DNA from: Pedobacter sp. MC2016-14
Lineage (GTDB): Bacteria; Bacteroidota; Bacteroidia; Sphingobacteriales; Sphingobacteriaceae
Direction of reading: 5' to 3'
DNA: 64,000 bases
Assembly: GCF_020991475.1 (NCBI RefSeq)
Contig: NZ_JAJMPA010000001.1
Location: 2,294,001-2,358,000, forward strand
The translations under genes and the position numbers were made by a program. Under the pieces are notes generated by a model. That model was not told the DNA's origin and did no database searches. It was given only the letters and a program-made list of their open reading frames with translations. Each line of letters starts with the position of its first letter. The stretch's first letter is position 1. Below are positions 8,989 through 16,037 of this stretch, piece after piece.

Positions 8989-9110
8989 TTATGGGCAAAA
9001 AGTCAATATGCGTGTTTACTGCTCTACCAGCTCAGCTACAATGGAATCTCCAGAGGCCGGGCTCGAACCGGCGACACGATGTATCACATATTTACGGCAC
9101 CTTTTTTAAA
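8989..9110 (-). ncRNA. Y-RNA-like ncRNA, unit C (circularly permuted tRNA-like head)
   Basis: About 120 nt. In transcript order: TGCCGTA; stem AATATG (pairs with CATATT); the motif TGATACAT; stem CGTGT (pairs with ACACG). The head then has a T-arm GCCGG-TTCGAGC-CCGGC (9056-9072), CTCTGGA-GAT-TCCATTG (acceptor halves joined by a 3-nt loop, 5 of 7 pairs), TA, and a D-arm GCTGAGCTGGTAGAGC (9021-9036) with the GG of a D-loop. The order T-arm, acceptor, D-arm is a circular permutation of tRNA, and the basal stem replaces the anticodon arm. As I recall, the Salmonella Y RNA YrlA also has a tRNA-like module built this way. The outermost stem is weak, so ends are uncertain. Confidence 0.75.
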
Positions 9111-9235
9111 TAAGAAGCAACAAGTGAACGCGGGACGGGAGTACGCTATAGGGACTCGAACCCTCATCATAGCTTGCACTACAATGCCCAACTCCCTTCA
9201 ATGGCGCGAAGTAACCCGTTTCTACGGCATTCTTA
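9111..9235 (-). ncRNA. Y-RNA-like ncRNA, unit D (tRNA-like head in normal order)
   Basis: About 125 nt, first unit after the Ro stop codon (52 nt gap). Ends pair as TAAGAA/TTCTTA, followed by TGCCGTA and the shared TTACTTC motif. The head has stem GGGAGT/ACTCCC (9191-9196 and 9137-9142), a D-arm-like GCATTGTAGTGC, and a T-arm AGGG-TTCGAGT-CCCT extended by GCTAT/ATAGC with a GATG bulge; no anticodon arm. The 3' strand contains UUCACUUG, resembling the Ro-binding 3' strand of animal Y RNAs. Here the D-arm-like element precedes the T-arm, unlike unit C. The inner basal stem is less regular than in A-C. Confidence 0.65.
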
Positions 9236-9286
9236 TTATTTTAATTCTTTTAAATATATGAACTTATTGGGTTCTCATACATATTT

Positions 9287-10867
9287 TTATAGTTCCATTT
9301 TATTGATCGCATCTAAGGTTGAACCTCCATTTTCTAAAGCAGCCAATACCTCGAAAACTTTATCACTCCAACCCGCAATCAGGTAAACATCATTTTTCAA
9401 TACCTGTAGTGGTACCTGTGCGTATCCCTTAAGGTCGAATAAATAGAGCTTGGCTTCTTGTGCCACTTCGGCTTTATAACGTAACCATAAAGCATGTATG
9501 TGTTCTCCAGTTGTAGGCGATGTATTGTAGAGCTGGCAGTCAGTAAATAACATAACTTTATCCATTTTCATCTTACGGGATAGTATATCCTTGATCACAA
9601 GGTAACCATTAGTGGCATATCCTACTTCTCCCTCACGACGATAAAACTCTTGGATATTGCCAAGTATAGTATTGCGTGGCAGGCTTATAGTTTTCCATGT
9701 ATCTCCAAACATCCCTACTTCTACATTTTTACAACGACTTTGTAGCAGCATGGCCAACATCAAGCCCACATCGTACAGCAACACTTTGGATTTCGCCGAA
9801 ACAGGGGTTTGCATGGAGCCCGATACATCGCAAGCGAGTAACACTCTTGTTTCATGATCAAAACCTTTTATGTTGGCAGCACTTGCCTGCACAGCTTTTT
9901 CCAAAGTGTCAAGTAATTCTCCGGTATAACCATTATGTCCCAATAGCAGTGCACTTAATTTTTTAGGTAAGCCTTTTATTGGCAAGTAGGTACCGGTAGT
10001 GATTAGTTCCCGGTAAGCCGCCAAATAGCGGAATGGAAACTGCTTAGCTTTAGCAACCTGTTCTGAATCGGAAAGTCTTGAGCATACTTTTTGGAAATGC
10101 GGATAACTTATTCCGGCCTCTTGTATATTGCGAAGATTACGCAATAAAGCCATGTAACCTAATTTGCCACTGTCAATTAATTCTTCCCATTTTTTGCAAA
10201 ATGCTGCTGCTTTCGCTTCGTTGCTATCATAATTCAGCTGCCCTAATGCAGACAATTCGGTCTCCCAGGTATAAGGAGTTTGCAAAGTTCCGTTTACAAT
10301 TTTATTGAACAGCATTTGTTGCGCATCATCTTTGGCTTTTGGGTGAACCAAAAATAAAGCATCACGTAGCTTGATTGTACCATCCCGGTTATATTTCGCA
10401 AATTGATATTCATCGAAGCTGTTGAATGCTGCCGACAAGCCCTTTTGCAATTGCTTCGATAAACGATTCAATCTTTTAGTTCCAGAACGTTCATTTAATA
10501 ATTCATAACATGCAAGAAGCTCCGTAATCTCATCTGCCCGGTTAACTACGCCCTCTGTTACCTTAGCGACCAAATTGTCCCCAGCATGCCGCTTAGCCAA
10601 TTCTGTAGTTAAAACCATGGGTACTGAGCGCATATACATTTTGGTACGGGTGTAAACGGCTAGTTTGCCAACAAATATGGGATCACAGTCCGAAATCAAT
10701 TTTTGAAGACGGGCTAAACGAGCCTCGTTTTTCTCATAAAAAGAGTCATTCAGACCCCAGGTAACAACAGCTGTATAAAGTTCCATTTCTGGCGTAAGTG
10801 TAAACGATTTTGCCCCTTCATAGTTTAGTACCTGATTTTTAACCCTCCTTAATATGTTGAATTTCAT
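9287..10867 (-). CDS. Ro60-like TROVE domain protein
   Basis: Bacterial orthologue of the Ro60/Rsr ring protein, which binds Y RNAs and misfolded or damaged RNAs and works with nucleases or repair enzymes. Seen: an alpha-helical TROVE region from MKFNILRRVKNQVLNYEGAK to about residue 335, then a von Willebrand A domain with the MIDAS motif DVSGSM near residue 347 and a later FTDCQ. The start is ATG 10867, preceded by AAAGGAGGATATA, an unusually strong Shine-Dalgarno for this phylum; the upstream in-frame TTG at 10936 lies inside a palindrome and is rejected. Length is 526 residues, typical for Ro. It lies 106 nt downstream of rtcB and just upstream of four Y-RNA-like units. Confidence 0.92.
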   Translation of the reverse strand: MKFNILRRVKNQVLNYEGAKSFTLTPEMELYTAVVTWGLNDSFYEKNEARLARLQKLISDCDPIFVGKLAVYTRTKMYMRSVPMVLTTELAKRHAGDNLVAKVTEGVVNRADEITELLACYELLNERSGTKRLNRLSKQLQKGLSAAFNSFDEYQFAKYNRDGTIKLRDALFLVHPKAKDDAQQMLFNKIVNGTLQTPYTWETELSALGQLNYDSNEAKAAAFCKKWEELIDSGKLGYMALLRNLRNIQEAGISYPHFQKVCSRLSDSEQVAKAKQFPFRYLAAYRELITTGTYLPIKGLPKKLSALLLGHNGYTGELLDTLEKAVQASAANIKGFDHETRVLLACDVSGSMQTPVSAKSKVLLYDVGLMLAMLLQSRCKNVEVGMFGDTWKTISLPRNTILGNIQEFYRREGEVGYATNGYLVIKDILSRKMKMDKVMLFTDCQLYNTSPTTGEHIHALWLRYKAEVAQEAKLYLFDLKGYAQVPLQVLKNDVYLIAGWSDKVFEVLAALENGGSTLDAINKMEL

Positions 10868-10896
10868 TATATCCTCCTTTTCTTTATCTGTTGAAA

Positions 10897-10935
10897 CAAA
10901 GATTGATAGATGCTGCGCAGTGTATCTGCGCAGCA
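10897..10935 (-). promoter_or_regulatory. Operator palindrome and weak -7 box of the Ro gene
   Basis: Perfect palindrome TGCTGCGCA-N7-TGCGCAGCA (10911-10935) whose core CGCAGTGTATCTGCG closely matches the one upstream of rtcB. The sequence AATCTTTG, one mismatch from TAnnTTTG, follows; its TTTG starts exactly 15 nt after the last TGCG of the palindrome. This is the proposed WYL-regulator site and promoter for the Ro gene and the downstream RNAs. Confidence 0.7.
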
Positions 10936-10972
10936 AAAATTATTTTAAATTATTCTTTATTGATGTTGAGTA

Positions 10973-12433
10973 TTAATCCTCTGGCTTTTCTCTTGGGTCT
11001 GCCATTCTCACAATCCTCGGCTCAAACATTGCCAGCACTTCAACTAAATCTTGTTGCGCAGCCATAACCGCATGGATGTCTTTATAGGCCATTGGTGCTT
11101 CATCCATATCACTACCCATCAGCGTAATTCGTTTGTCTATAAGATTTGCTGCAATGACCGCCTTATCCAACTGTTTAAAAGCAGCGCTTCGGCTCATTAA
11201 ACGACCAGCACCGTGACTTGCAGAATTAATACTTGCAATATTACCTTTGCCACGTACCACAAAGCCTGGAGTGCTCATTGAGCCTGGAATGATACCCATC
11301 ACACCTTCACCAGCGGGAGTGGCTCCTTTACGGTGTACCATAACCTCGGTACCATCAGCGAGATTTTCTTTCCATGCAAAATTATGGTGATTTTCTATCC
11401 TCATTAATGGCGTATGATTTAATGCACGTGCAATTTTGTTGTGAATCTCATGATGATTGGCACTTGCATACTCACCAGCTAAATTCATCGCAATCCAGTA
11501 TTCCTGACCTTCGTCTTTATCCAGGTCTAACCAAGCCAGATGTTTAGCCTCATTTGGTAACTTAGTTTTTGTCATTGCAATTTTAGAATAGTGATCTGCA
11601 ACTGTTCCACCAAAACCGCGGGATCCGGAGTGTGACAATAGTGCTAAGTATTTTCCTGCCGGGATGCCATCTAGGGCACCATCTGCTATGGTTAATTCGC
11701 CCCATTCTACAAAATGGTTTCCAGTTCCACTTGTTCCCAATTGCGAATAAGCTTTATCCTTTAATGAGCGTATCAATTTAGTTTCGTTCCATGTTTTACG
11801 GTCAAATAGCGAGCTATCAAAATAAGATTTAGTTGTGCAACCTATGCCGAAATAGGTACTGTCTAAAAGAATATTTTTAAGTTTATCCTTTTCCGTATCT
11901 ACAGCTTCCGCAGGTAAATCAAAAATGCTAAGGCACATTCTGCAGGCAATGTCTACACCCACAGCAAAGGGAATAATTGTATTTGCAGTAGTTGCCAGTA
12001 CGCCGCCGATTGGCAACCCATAACCTTGATGTGCATCGGGCATAAGTGCACCGGCTACTGAAATAGGCAATTGAACCGCTGTTCTCATTTGTGCTAAAGC
12101 GCCTACTTCTATATGCTCCAATCCCCAAACCGGGAATTCAGCTAGCTCTTCTTTCAATTTAAAGTTGCTGCGCTCTTGTTTAATAAATCGACCCTCTTTG
12201 CGCATTTCGATAATGCTTTCGGCTATATTTTTAAACTTTCCACCTTTCTTTAATGTATAAGGCATTGGGTCTTCAATCACTGCTTCAAGATTCGCTAATA
12301 TTTCTCGTTTATCCATCACGCCATGTTTTAATAAACCGTTTGCCACACGACTAAAGCTCACCAATATATCGATGTCGTTTATTCCTAGTGCATTTAACTC
12401 GCTGTTGCTGATCTTCTCTTTTTCCATGACCAT
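10973..12433 (-). CDS. rtcB: RtcB family RNA ligase
   Basis: Joins RNA 2',3'-cyclic phosphate (or 3'-phosphate) and 5'-OH ends using GTP and Mn2+; acts in tRNA and rRNA repair. Seen: metal-site motifs VGVDIACRMCL (cysteine ligand), GTSGTGNHFVEWGE, SHSGSRGFG and ENHHNFAW, and the SASHGAGR motif containing the histidine that becomes guanylylated. About 486 residues, somewhat longer than the E. coli enzyme. ATG at 12433 (or 12427) is preferred over an upstream TTG at 12466, which touches the palindrome. No rtcA cyclase gene is nearby, unlike the E. coli operon. The divergent WYL gene lies 92 nt from this start. Confidence 0.95.
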   Translation of the reverse strand: MVMEKEKISNSELNALGINDIDILVSFSRVANGLLKHGVMDKREILANLEAVIEDPMPYTLKKGGKFKNIAESIIEMRKEGRFIKQERSNFKLKEELAEFPVWGLEHIEVGALAQMRTAVQLPISVAGALMPDAHQGYGLPIGGVLATTANTIIPFAVGVDIACRMCLSIFDLPAEAVDTEKDKLKNILLDSTYFGIGCTTKSYFDSSLFDRKTWNETKLIRSLKDKAYSQLGTSGTGNHFVEWGELTIADGALDGIPAGKYLALLSHSGSRGFGGTVADHYSKIAMTKTKLPNEAKHLAWLDLDKDEGQEYWIAMNLAGEYASANHHEIHNKIARALNHTPLMRIENHHNFAWKENLADGTEVMVHRKGATPAGEGVMGIIPGSMSTPGFVVRGKGNIASINSASHGAGRLMSRSAAFKQLDKAVIAANLIDKRITLMGSDMDEAPMAYKDIHAVMAAQQDLVEVLAMFEPRIVRMADPREKPED

Positions 12434-12450
12434 TATTTTATTTAATGGTA

Positions 12451-12488
12451 CAAAGGAATATATCAAGTACGCAGTCTATTTGCGTAGT
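12451..12488 (-). promoter_or_regulatory. Operator palindrome and weak -7 box of rtcB
   Basis: Inverted repeat AGTACGCA-N7-TGCGTAGT (12466-12488), core CGCAGTCTATTTGCG, which differs from the Ro-gene site at two of 15 bases. TTCCTTTG, one mismatch from TAnnTTTG, follows with its TTTG again exactly 15 nt beyond TGCG. The site lies 38-60 nt upstream of the divergent WYL gene, so it could serve autoregulation too. Confidence 0.7.
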
Positions 12489-12525
12489 GAAAAATAATTT
12501 ATAAATTCAGCAAAAATAATCTGAA

Positions 12526-13542
12526 ATGCCTATAAATCGCAATGCGCTTATCCGTTATCGTACCATTGATAAATGTCTCCAAAATTGTTTTAAGAAATGG
12601 ACGTTGGACGACCTGATAGAAGCCTGCAGTGATGCAATTTATGAATACCAGGGGATAGATACAGGTGTAAGCAAACGTACAATACAGGCTGATATTGAAA
12701 TGATGCGCAGCAATAAGCTAGGCTATGAAGCGCCTATAGTGGTTGTAGATAAAAAGTACTATACATATAGCGATAAAGATTATAGCATCACCAATAGTCC
12801 GCTGAACCAGCAAGACATGCAGGTGCTTACGGAAGTATCAGACTTGTTGAAGCAATTTAAAGGATTTAACCATTTTACCGATTTAAATGAAATGGTGAGC
12901 AAGTTAGAAGATAAAATCTATTCTCAAAAAACACTTAGTCCGCCTGTAATTGATTTTGAGAAAAATGAGAATCTTAAGGGGCTGGAATGGATAGAGGTAA
13001 TTCGAAAAGCTATAGTGGTTAGGAAAGCTATTTGTATCACTTATCAATCCTTTAAAGCCAGAGAAGCCAGTACTTTTTGTTTTAGTGGCTATTTGCTCAA
13101 AGAATATCGTAACCGTTGGTTTGTGCTTGGTATGCAGCATAAGAGAAATTCTAATATCATGAATTTGGCCTTGGATAGAATCCAAACTATAAAAGAAGAG
13201 GAGGAACCTTATCGGGAAAATAAGACGATAGACCTTGCCTCTTATTATAACGATGTGATAGGCGTTACAAAAACACCGGGACAGCGCGATTGCGAAGTTA
13301 TATTTTGGATTGACGAGGCAAATGCGCCATATATCATCACCAAACCTTTGCACCATACTCAAAAGTTATTGGCAAATGAAGCTGATGGAAAGATATTTAG
13401 TATTCAAGTGATTCTTAATTTCGAACTGGAGCGTGAACTATTAGGCTTTGGTTCAAAAATTAGAGTACTAGGCCCAAGGATTCTGGTTAAGCAACTGAAA
13501 AAACAATTAACTGATGCCGTAGCAAAGTATGAATCAACGTGA
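12526..13542 (+). CDS. WYL domain transcriptional regulator
   Basis: Predicted DNA-binding regulator, 338 residues. The N-terminal 75 residues look like a winged helix-turn-helix (IRYRTIDKCLQNCFKKWTLD, then VSKRTIQADIEMM, the recognition-helix pattern of YafY-type regulators). The middle and C-terminal part match a WYL domain (CITYQSFKAREASTFCFSGY, EYRNRWFVLGMQHKR, NLALDRIQTIKEEEE), a proposed ligand or nucleic-acid sensing fold. It is divergent from rtcB, with a palindrome in the shared 92-bp region that recurs before the Ro gene. I infer it senses RNA damage products or a related signal and controls the repair module. Salmonella uses the unrelated sigma54 activator RtcR for this role. Its 3' end overlaps the convergent DUF3810 gene by 9 nt. 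Confidence 0.9.
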   Translation: MPINRNALIRYRTIDKCLQNCFKKWTLDDLIEACSDAIYEYQGIDTGVSKRTIQADIEMMRSNKLGYEAPIVVVDKKYYTYSDKDYSITNSPLNQQDMQVLTEVSDLLKQFKGFNHFTDLNEMVSKLEDKIYSQKTLSPPVIDFEKNENLKGLEWIEVIRKAIVVRKAICITYQSFKAREASTFCFSGYLLKEYRNRWFVLGMQHKRNSNIMNLALDRIQTIKEEEEPYRENKTIDLASYYNDVIGVTKTPGQRDCEVIFWIDEANAPYIITKPLHHTQKLLANEADGKIFSIQVILNFELERELLGFGSKIRVLGPRILVKQLKKQLTDAVAKYEST

Positions 13543-14628
13543 GGGTAGTTTTAACGCTTTTTTATGAATATTATACAGCCACAGTACAATATCCTGATAG
13601 CTCTCTACACCTTTCTGCTGGTTGTTCAGTTTTAAAAATTGATCTAGCGTAGTTTCCATATATCCAAACATGTTGCTGTTGTATTTACGCCAAAACTCCT
13701 TGTCTGCTTTAAAATCTTTAAGCGTAGCTGCGTTGATTTTTTTGCGCAGTCGTACATAATCGGCCGGAGATTTTACGCCAATTTCAAAAAGTACGTTTTT
13801 AAGCACACAATAGTTGCCAGAGTACTTGAAATCCAGATCAGAACTTGCAGTGGCAACCAGGTATCCAATCAGATTGGCTTCGTCTTCCCTGGCAATACCC
13901 AGTTGATGGGAAATTTCATGACAAGCTACAAAAGGAAGGTTGGCCGCATTGAGCATCATGTTTGCGTTTGCTTCTCCCGATAAAGGATTGTAATATCCCT
14001 CTAATCCAATTTTTGTGACCAGCCAGCTGTTTAAAACAGGTTTCAGTGATGGATTATTGTATTTGAAAAAGCTGTTTTTAGCTGCTAGTTGCTTATAAGA
14101 TGCCGCTGCTTTAGTTTCAAGTTCCGTTATACTATAGATATGCTGAATTAAAGTATCCGGATTTCGCTCTGCCTGAATCTTATTAATCCGATCAGTCATG
14201 TAATCTCCCAGAGCAACCAGTTGCGCAGTAGTGTACTTTTCGTTGCTAATGCCCAACTGCTCAGCAATAGGTAAACGGACATAATTTAATCCCCATAATA
14301 GTTTAAAAGTGACGTAAAGGATTAATAAAAAGTTGATGGGTTGGATTAATAACGGCTTATTAGAGCTGCCGCCAAAATACTTTTTTGTCTTACTTAGCTT
14401 TTTTACCCCATTGATTACGGAATATAACGCATAGCCTACCAGGATGATGTACAGGAAATCCCCCAGCGAAAATGGGAAAAATGAACTCAAAAACCGCTGA
14501 ATAGCAGAAGTGATTGGATAGGAGCCATACACATATAGTTTTTCTACTAAGGCAGGGCTTAAGCCAACCAAATACAGCAGGAGTGCCAAAAATGCTGTAA
14601 TAGCCAGTTGGCGTATTTTAGAATTCAT
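13534..14628 (-). CDS. DUF3810 membrane protein with HExxH motif
   Basis: Conserved Bacteroidota membrane protein of 364 residues, function unknown. About three hydrophobic segments occupy the first 120 residues (LAITAFLALLLYLVGL, LGDFLYIILVGYALY, PINFLLILYVTFKLLWGL). The remainder is soluble and contains ACHEISHQLGIAREDEANL, an HExxH zinc-peptidase-like motif with a downstream glutamate that could be the third ligand. A membrane-anchored metallopeptidase is plausible but unproven. It follows the dihydroorotase gene on the same strand with a 5-nt gap, so the two are probably co-transcribed. The final 9 nt overlap the end of the convergent WYL gene. Confidence 0.85.
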   Translation of the reverse strand: MNSKIRQLAITAFLALLLYLVGLSPALVEKLYVYGSYPITSAIQRFLSSFFPFSLGDFLYIILVGYALYSVINGVKKLSKTKKYFGGSSNKPLLIQPINFLLILYVTFKLLWGLNYVRLPIAEQLGISNEKYTTAQLVALGDYMTDRINKIQAERNPDTLIQHIYSITELETKAAASYKQLAAKNSFFKYNNPSLKPVLNSWLVTKIGLEGYYNPLSGEANANMMLNAANLPFVACHEISHQLGIAREDEANLIGYLVATASSDLDFKYSGNYCVLKNVLFEIGVKSPADYVRLRKKINAATLKDFKADKEFWRKYNSNMFGYMETTLDQFLKLNNQQKGVESYQDIVLWLYNIHKKALKLPSR

Positions 14629-14633
14629 CTGTT

Positions 14634-15968
14634 TTACCTGTCAAAAGCCAATCTTTTACCCGTTTCATTTGTGGTAAACTTACCCTTATTGTAAGCCACA
14701 TTTCCGGAAACCAGGGTGTAGATGATGGAGGATTGAAAGGTTTGATCTTCAAAAGGCGACCAGCCGCATTTGTACAATATGTTAGGTTTAATAACTTTTA
14801 CGGGATCATTCAGGTCTACTAAAACAAGATCCGCCCAATAGCCTTCTCTAATGAATCCTCTTTTTTCAATCTGAAAGCAAGTGGCAACATTGTGCGAAGC
14901 CTTCTCTACAATCTTCTCTAAGGTAATTTTTCCCTGATGATACATTTCCAGCAAGGCAGACAAAGCATGTTGTACCAGAGGGCCGCCAGAAGGCGCCTTA
15001 CTGTAAGATTGCTCTTTTTCTTCAATGGTGTGCGGAGCATGATCGGTTGCAATCACATCAATATAATTGTCCAGCACACCTTTTAATATCGCATTCTTAT
15101 CTGCTTCTGTTTTAACTGCCGGATTCCATTTAATCCAGTTTCCTTTTGTCGCATAATCACGGTCGTCAAACCATAAATGATGTACACAAGCCTCTGCAGT
15201 AATCCTTTTATCTTTTAGCGGTGTAACATTGTCAAATAATAGTATCTCCTTTGCTGTAGAAATGTGCAGGATGTGCAGTCTTGTCTGGTATCTTTTTGCC
15301 AGTTCTACCGCCAAAGAAGATGATTTATAACAAGCTTCGGCACTACGAATTAACGGGTGCATATCTATCGTGAGATCCTCTCCATATTTTTCCTTAAATA
15401 CAGCCAGGTTATGCTGTATCGTTTGCTCGTCTTCGCAATGAGTTGCAACTAAGATTGGAGCCTCCTTAAAAATATTTTCGAGTACAACTTCATTGTCTAC
15501 CAGCATATTTCCGGTAGATGATCCCATAAAAACCTTTATTCCACATACATTTTTTGGGTCTGTTTTTAAAACCTGCTCCAGGTTGTTGTTGGAGGCACCC
15601 ATAAAAAAAGAATAGTTTGCAAGAGACATTTCTGCGGCTATAGCATACTTATCTGCCAGCAAATCTTGTGTTAATGTATTAGGAACAGTATTGGGCATTT
15701 CCATGTAAGAAGTAATACCACCAGCAACTGCGGCCATGCTTTCAGAAAATATATCTGCTTTATGCGTTAGTCCGGGTTCTCTGAAATGTACCTGGTCATC
15801 TATCATCCCAGGCAGCAGGTGTAAACCTTCGGCATTAATTTCCTGATCTGCCTTAATATCTATGTTAGGTGCTATTTTTTCAATAAAGCCATCTTTAATA
15901 AATACATCGGCTATAAAAATCCGGCCTTCATTTACAAGTGTTGCGGCCTTGATGAGGATACTGTTCAT
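14634..15968 (-). CDS. pyrC: Dihydroorotase
   Basis: Cyclic amidohydrolase of de novo pyrimidine synthesis converting carbamoyl-aspartate to dihydroorotate; 444 residues. The metal-site motif is DDQVHFREPG near residue 57, with a glutamine in place of the more usual first histidine of the HxH pair. ITSYMEMPNT, GIKVFMGSSTGNML (with the lysine expected to be carboxylated), THCEDE, LHILHIST and the C-terminal ATDHAPHT are all present. It therefore looks active, in contrast to the second dihydroorotase-like gene at the right edge of the window, which lacks its ligands. A -7 box 5 nt before the ATG implies a near-leaderless transcript. DUF3810 follows immediately. Confidence 0.9.
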   Translation of the reverse strand: MNSILIKAATLVNEGRIFIADVFIKDGFIEKIAPNIDIKADQEINAEGLHLLPGMIDDQVHFREPGLTHKADIFSESMAAVAGGITSYMEMPNTVPNTLTQDLLADKYAIAAEMSLANYSFFMGASNNNLEQVLKTDPKNVCGIKVFMGSSTGNMLVDNEVVLENIFKEAPILVATHCEDEQTIQHNLAVFKEKYGEDLTIDMHPLIRSAEACYKSSSLAVELAKRYQTRLHILHISTAKEILLFDNVTPLKDKRITAEACVHHLWFDDRDYATKGNWIKWNPAVKTEADKNAILKGVLDNYIDVIATDHAPHTIEEKEQSYSKAPSGGPLVQHALSALLEMYHQGKITLEKIVEKASHNVATCFQIEKRGFIREGYWADLVLVDLNDPVKVIKPNILYKCGWSPFEDQTFQSSIIYTLVSGNVAYNKGKFTTNETGKRLAFDR

Positions 15969-15973
15969 AACCC

Positions 15974-16015
15974 CAAAGCTATGTTTTTAGCACATAAGGA
16001 GCAAGTACAAAGATA
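15974..16015 (-). promoter_or_regulatory. Candidate -7 boxes of pyrC
   Basis: Two TAnnTTTG matches on the minus strand: TAGCTTTG (15974-15981), 5 nt before the pyrC ATG, and TATCTTTG (16008-16015), 39 nt before it. The first would give an almost leaderless mRNA, the second a conventional leader. Confidence 0.45.
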
Positions 16016-16024
16016 AAGATTCGC

Positions 16025-16032
16025 TACCTTTG
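16025..16032 (+). promoter_or_regulatory. Candidate -7 box (TACCTTTG) of the DEAD-box helicase
   Basis: Exact TAnnTTTG match 5 nt before the ATG at 16038, placing the likely transcript start at or next to the start codon. Confidence 0.5.
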
Positions 16033-16037
16033 CCGGT

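Noticed and set aside
8817..9230. Canonical tRNA genes suggested by T-loop motifs (TTCGAAT, TTCGAGC, TTCGAGT) and a D-arm
   Set aside because: No unit has an acceptor, D-arm, anticodon arm and T-arm in the right order, none has an anticodon arm, and in unit C the T-arm precedes the D-arm. They fit a Y-RNA-like model better than tRNA genes or simple tRNA remnants.
8802..9386. Short plus-strand open frames across the RNA array
   Set aside because: They run antisense through the structured RNAs, overlap each other, and their translations are typical of frames read through tRNA-like sequence.
10868..10936. N-terminal extension of the Ro protein from TTG 10936
   Set aside because: It begins in the operator palindrome and upstream of the -7 box; ATG 10867 has a strong ribosome-binding site and a family-like N-terminus.
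12434..12466. N-terminal extension of RtcB from TTG 12466
   Set aside because: It touches the palindrome and covers the candidate -7 box; ATG 12433 or 12427 fits better.
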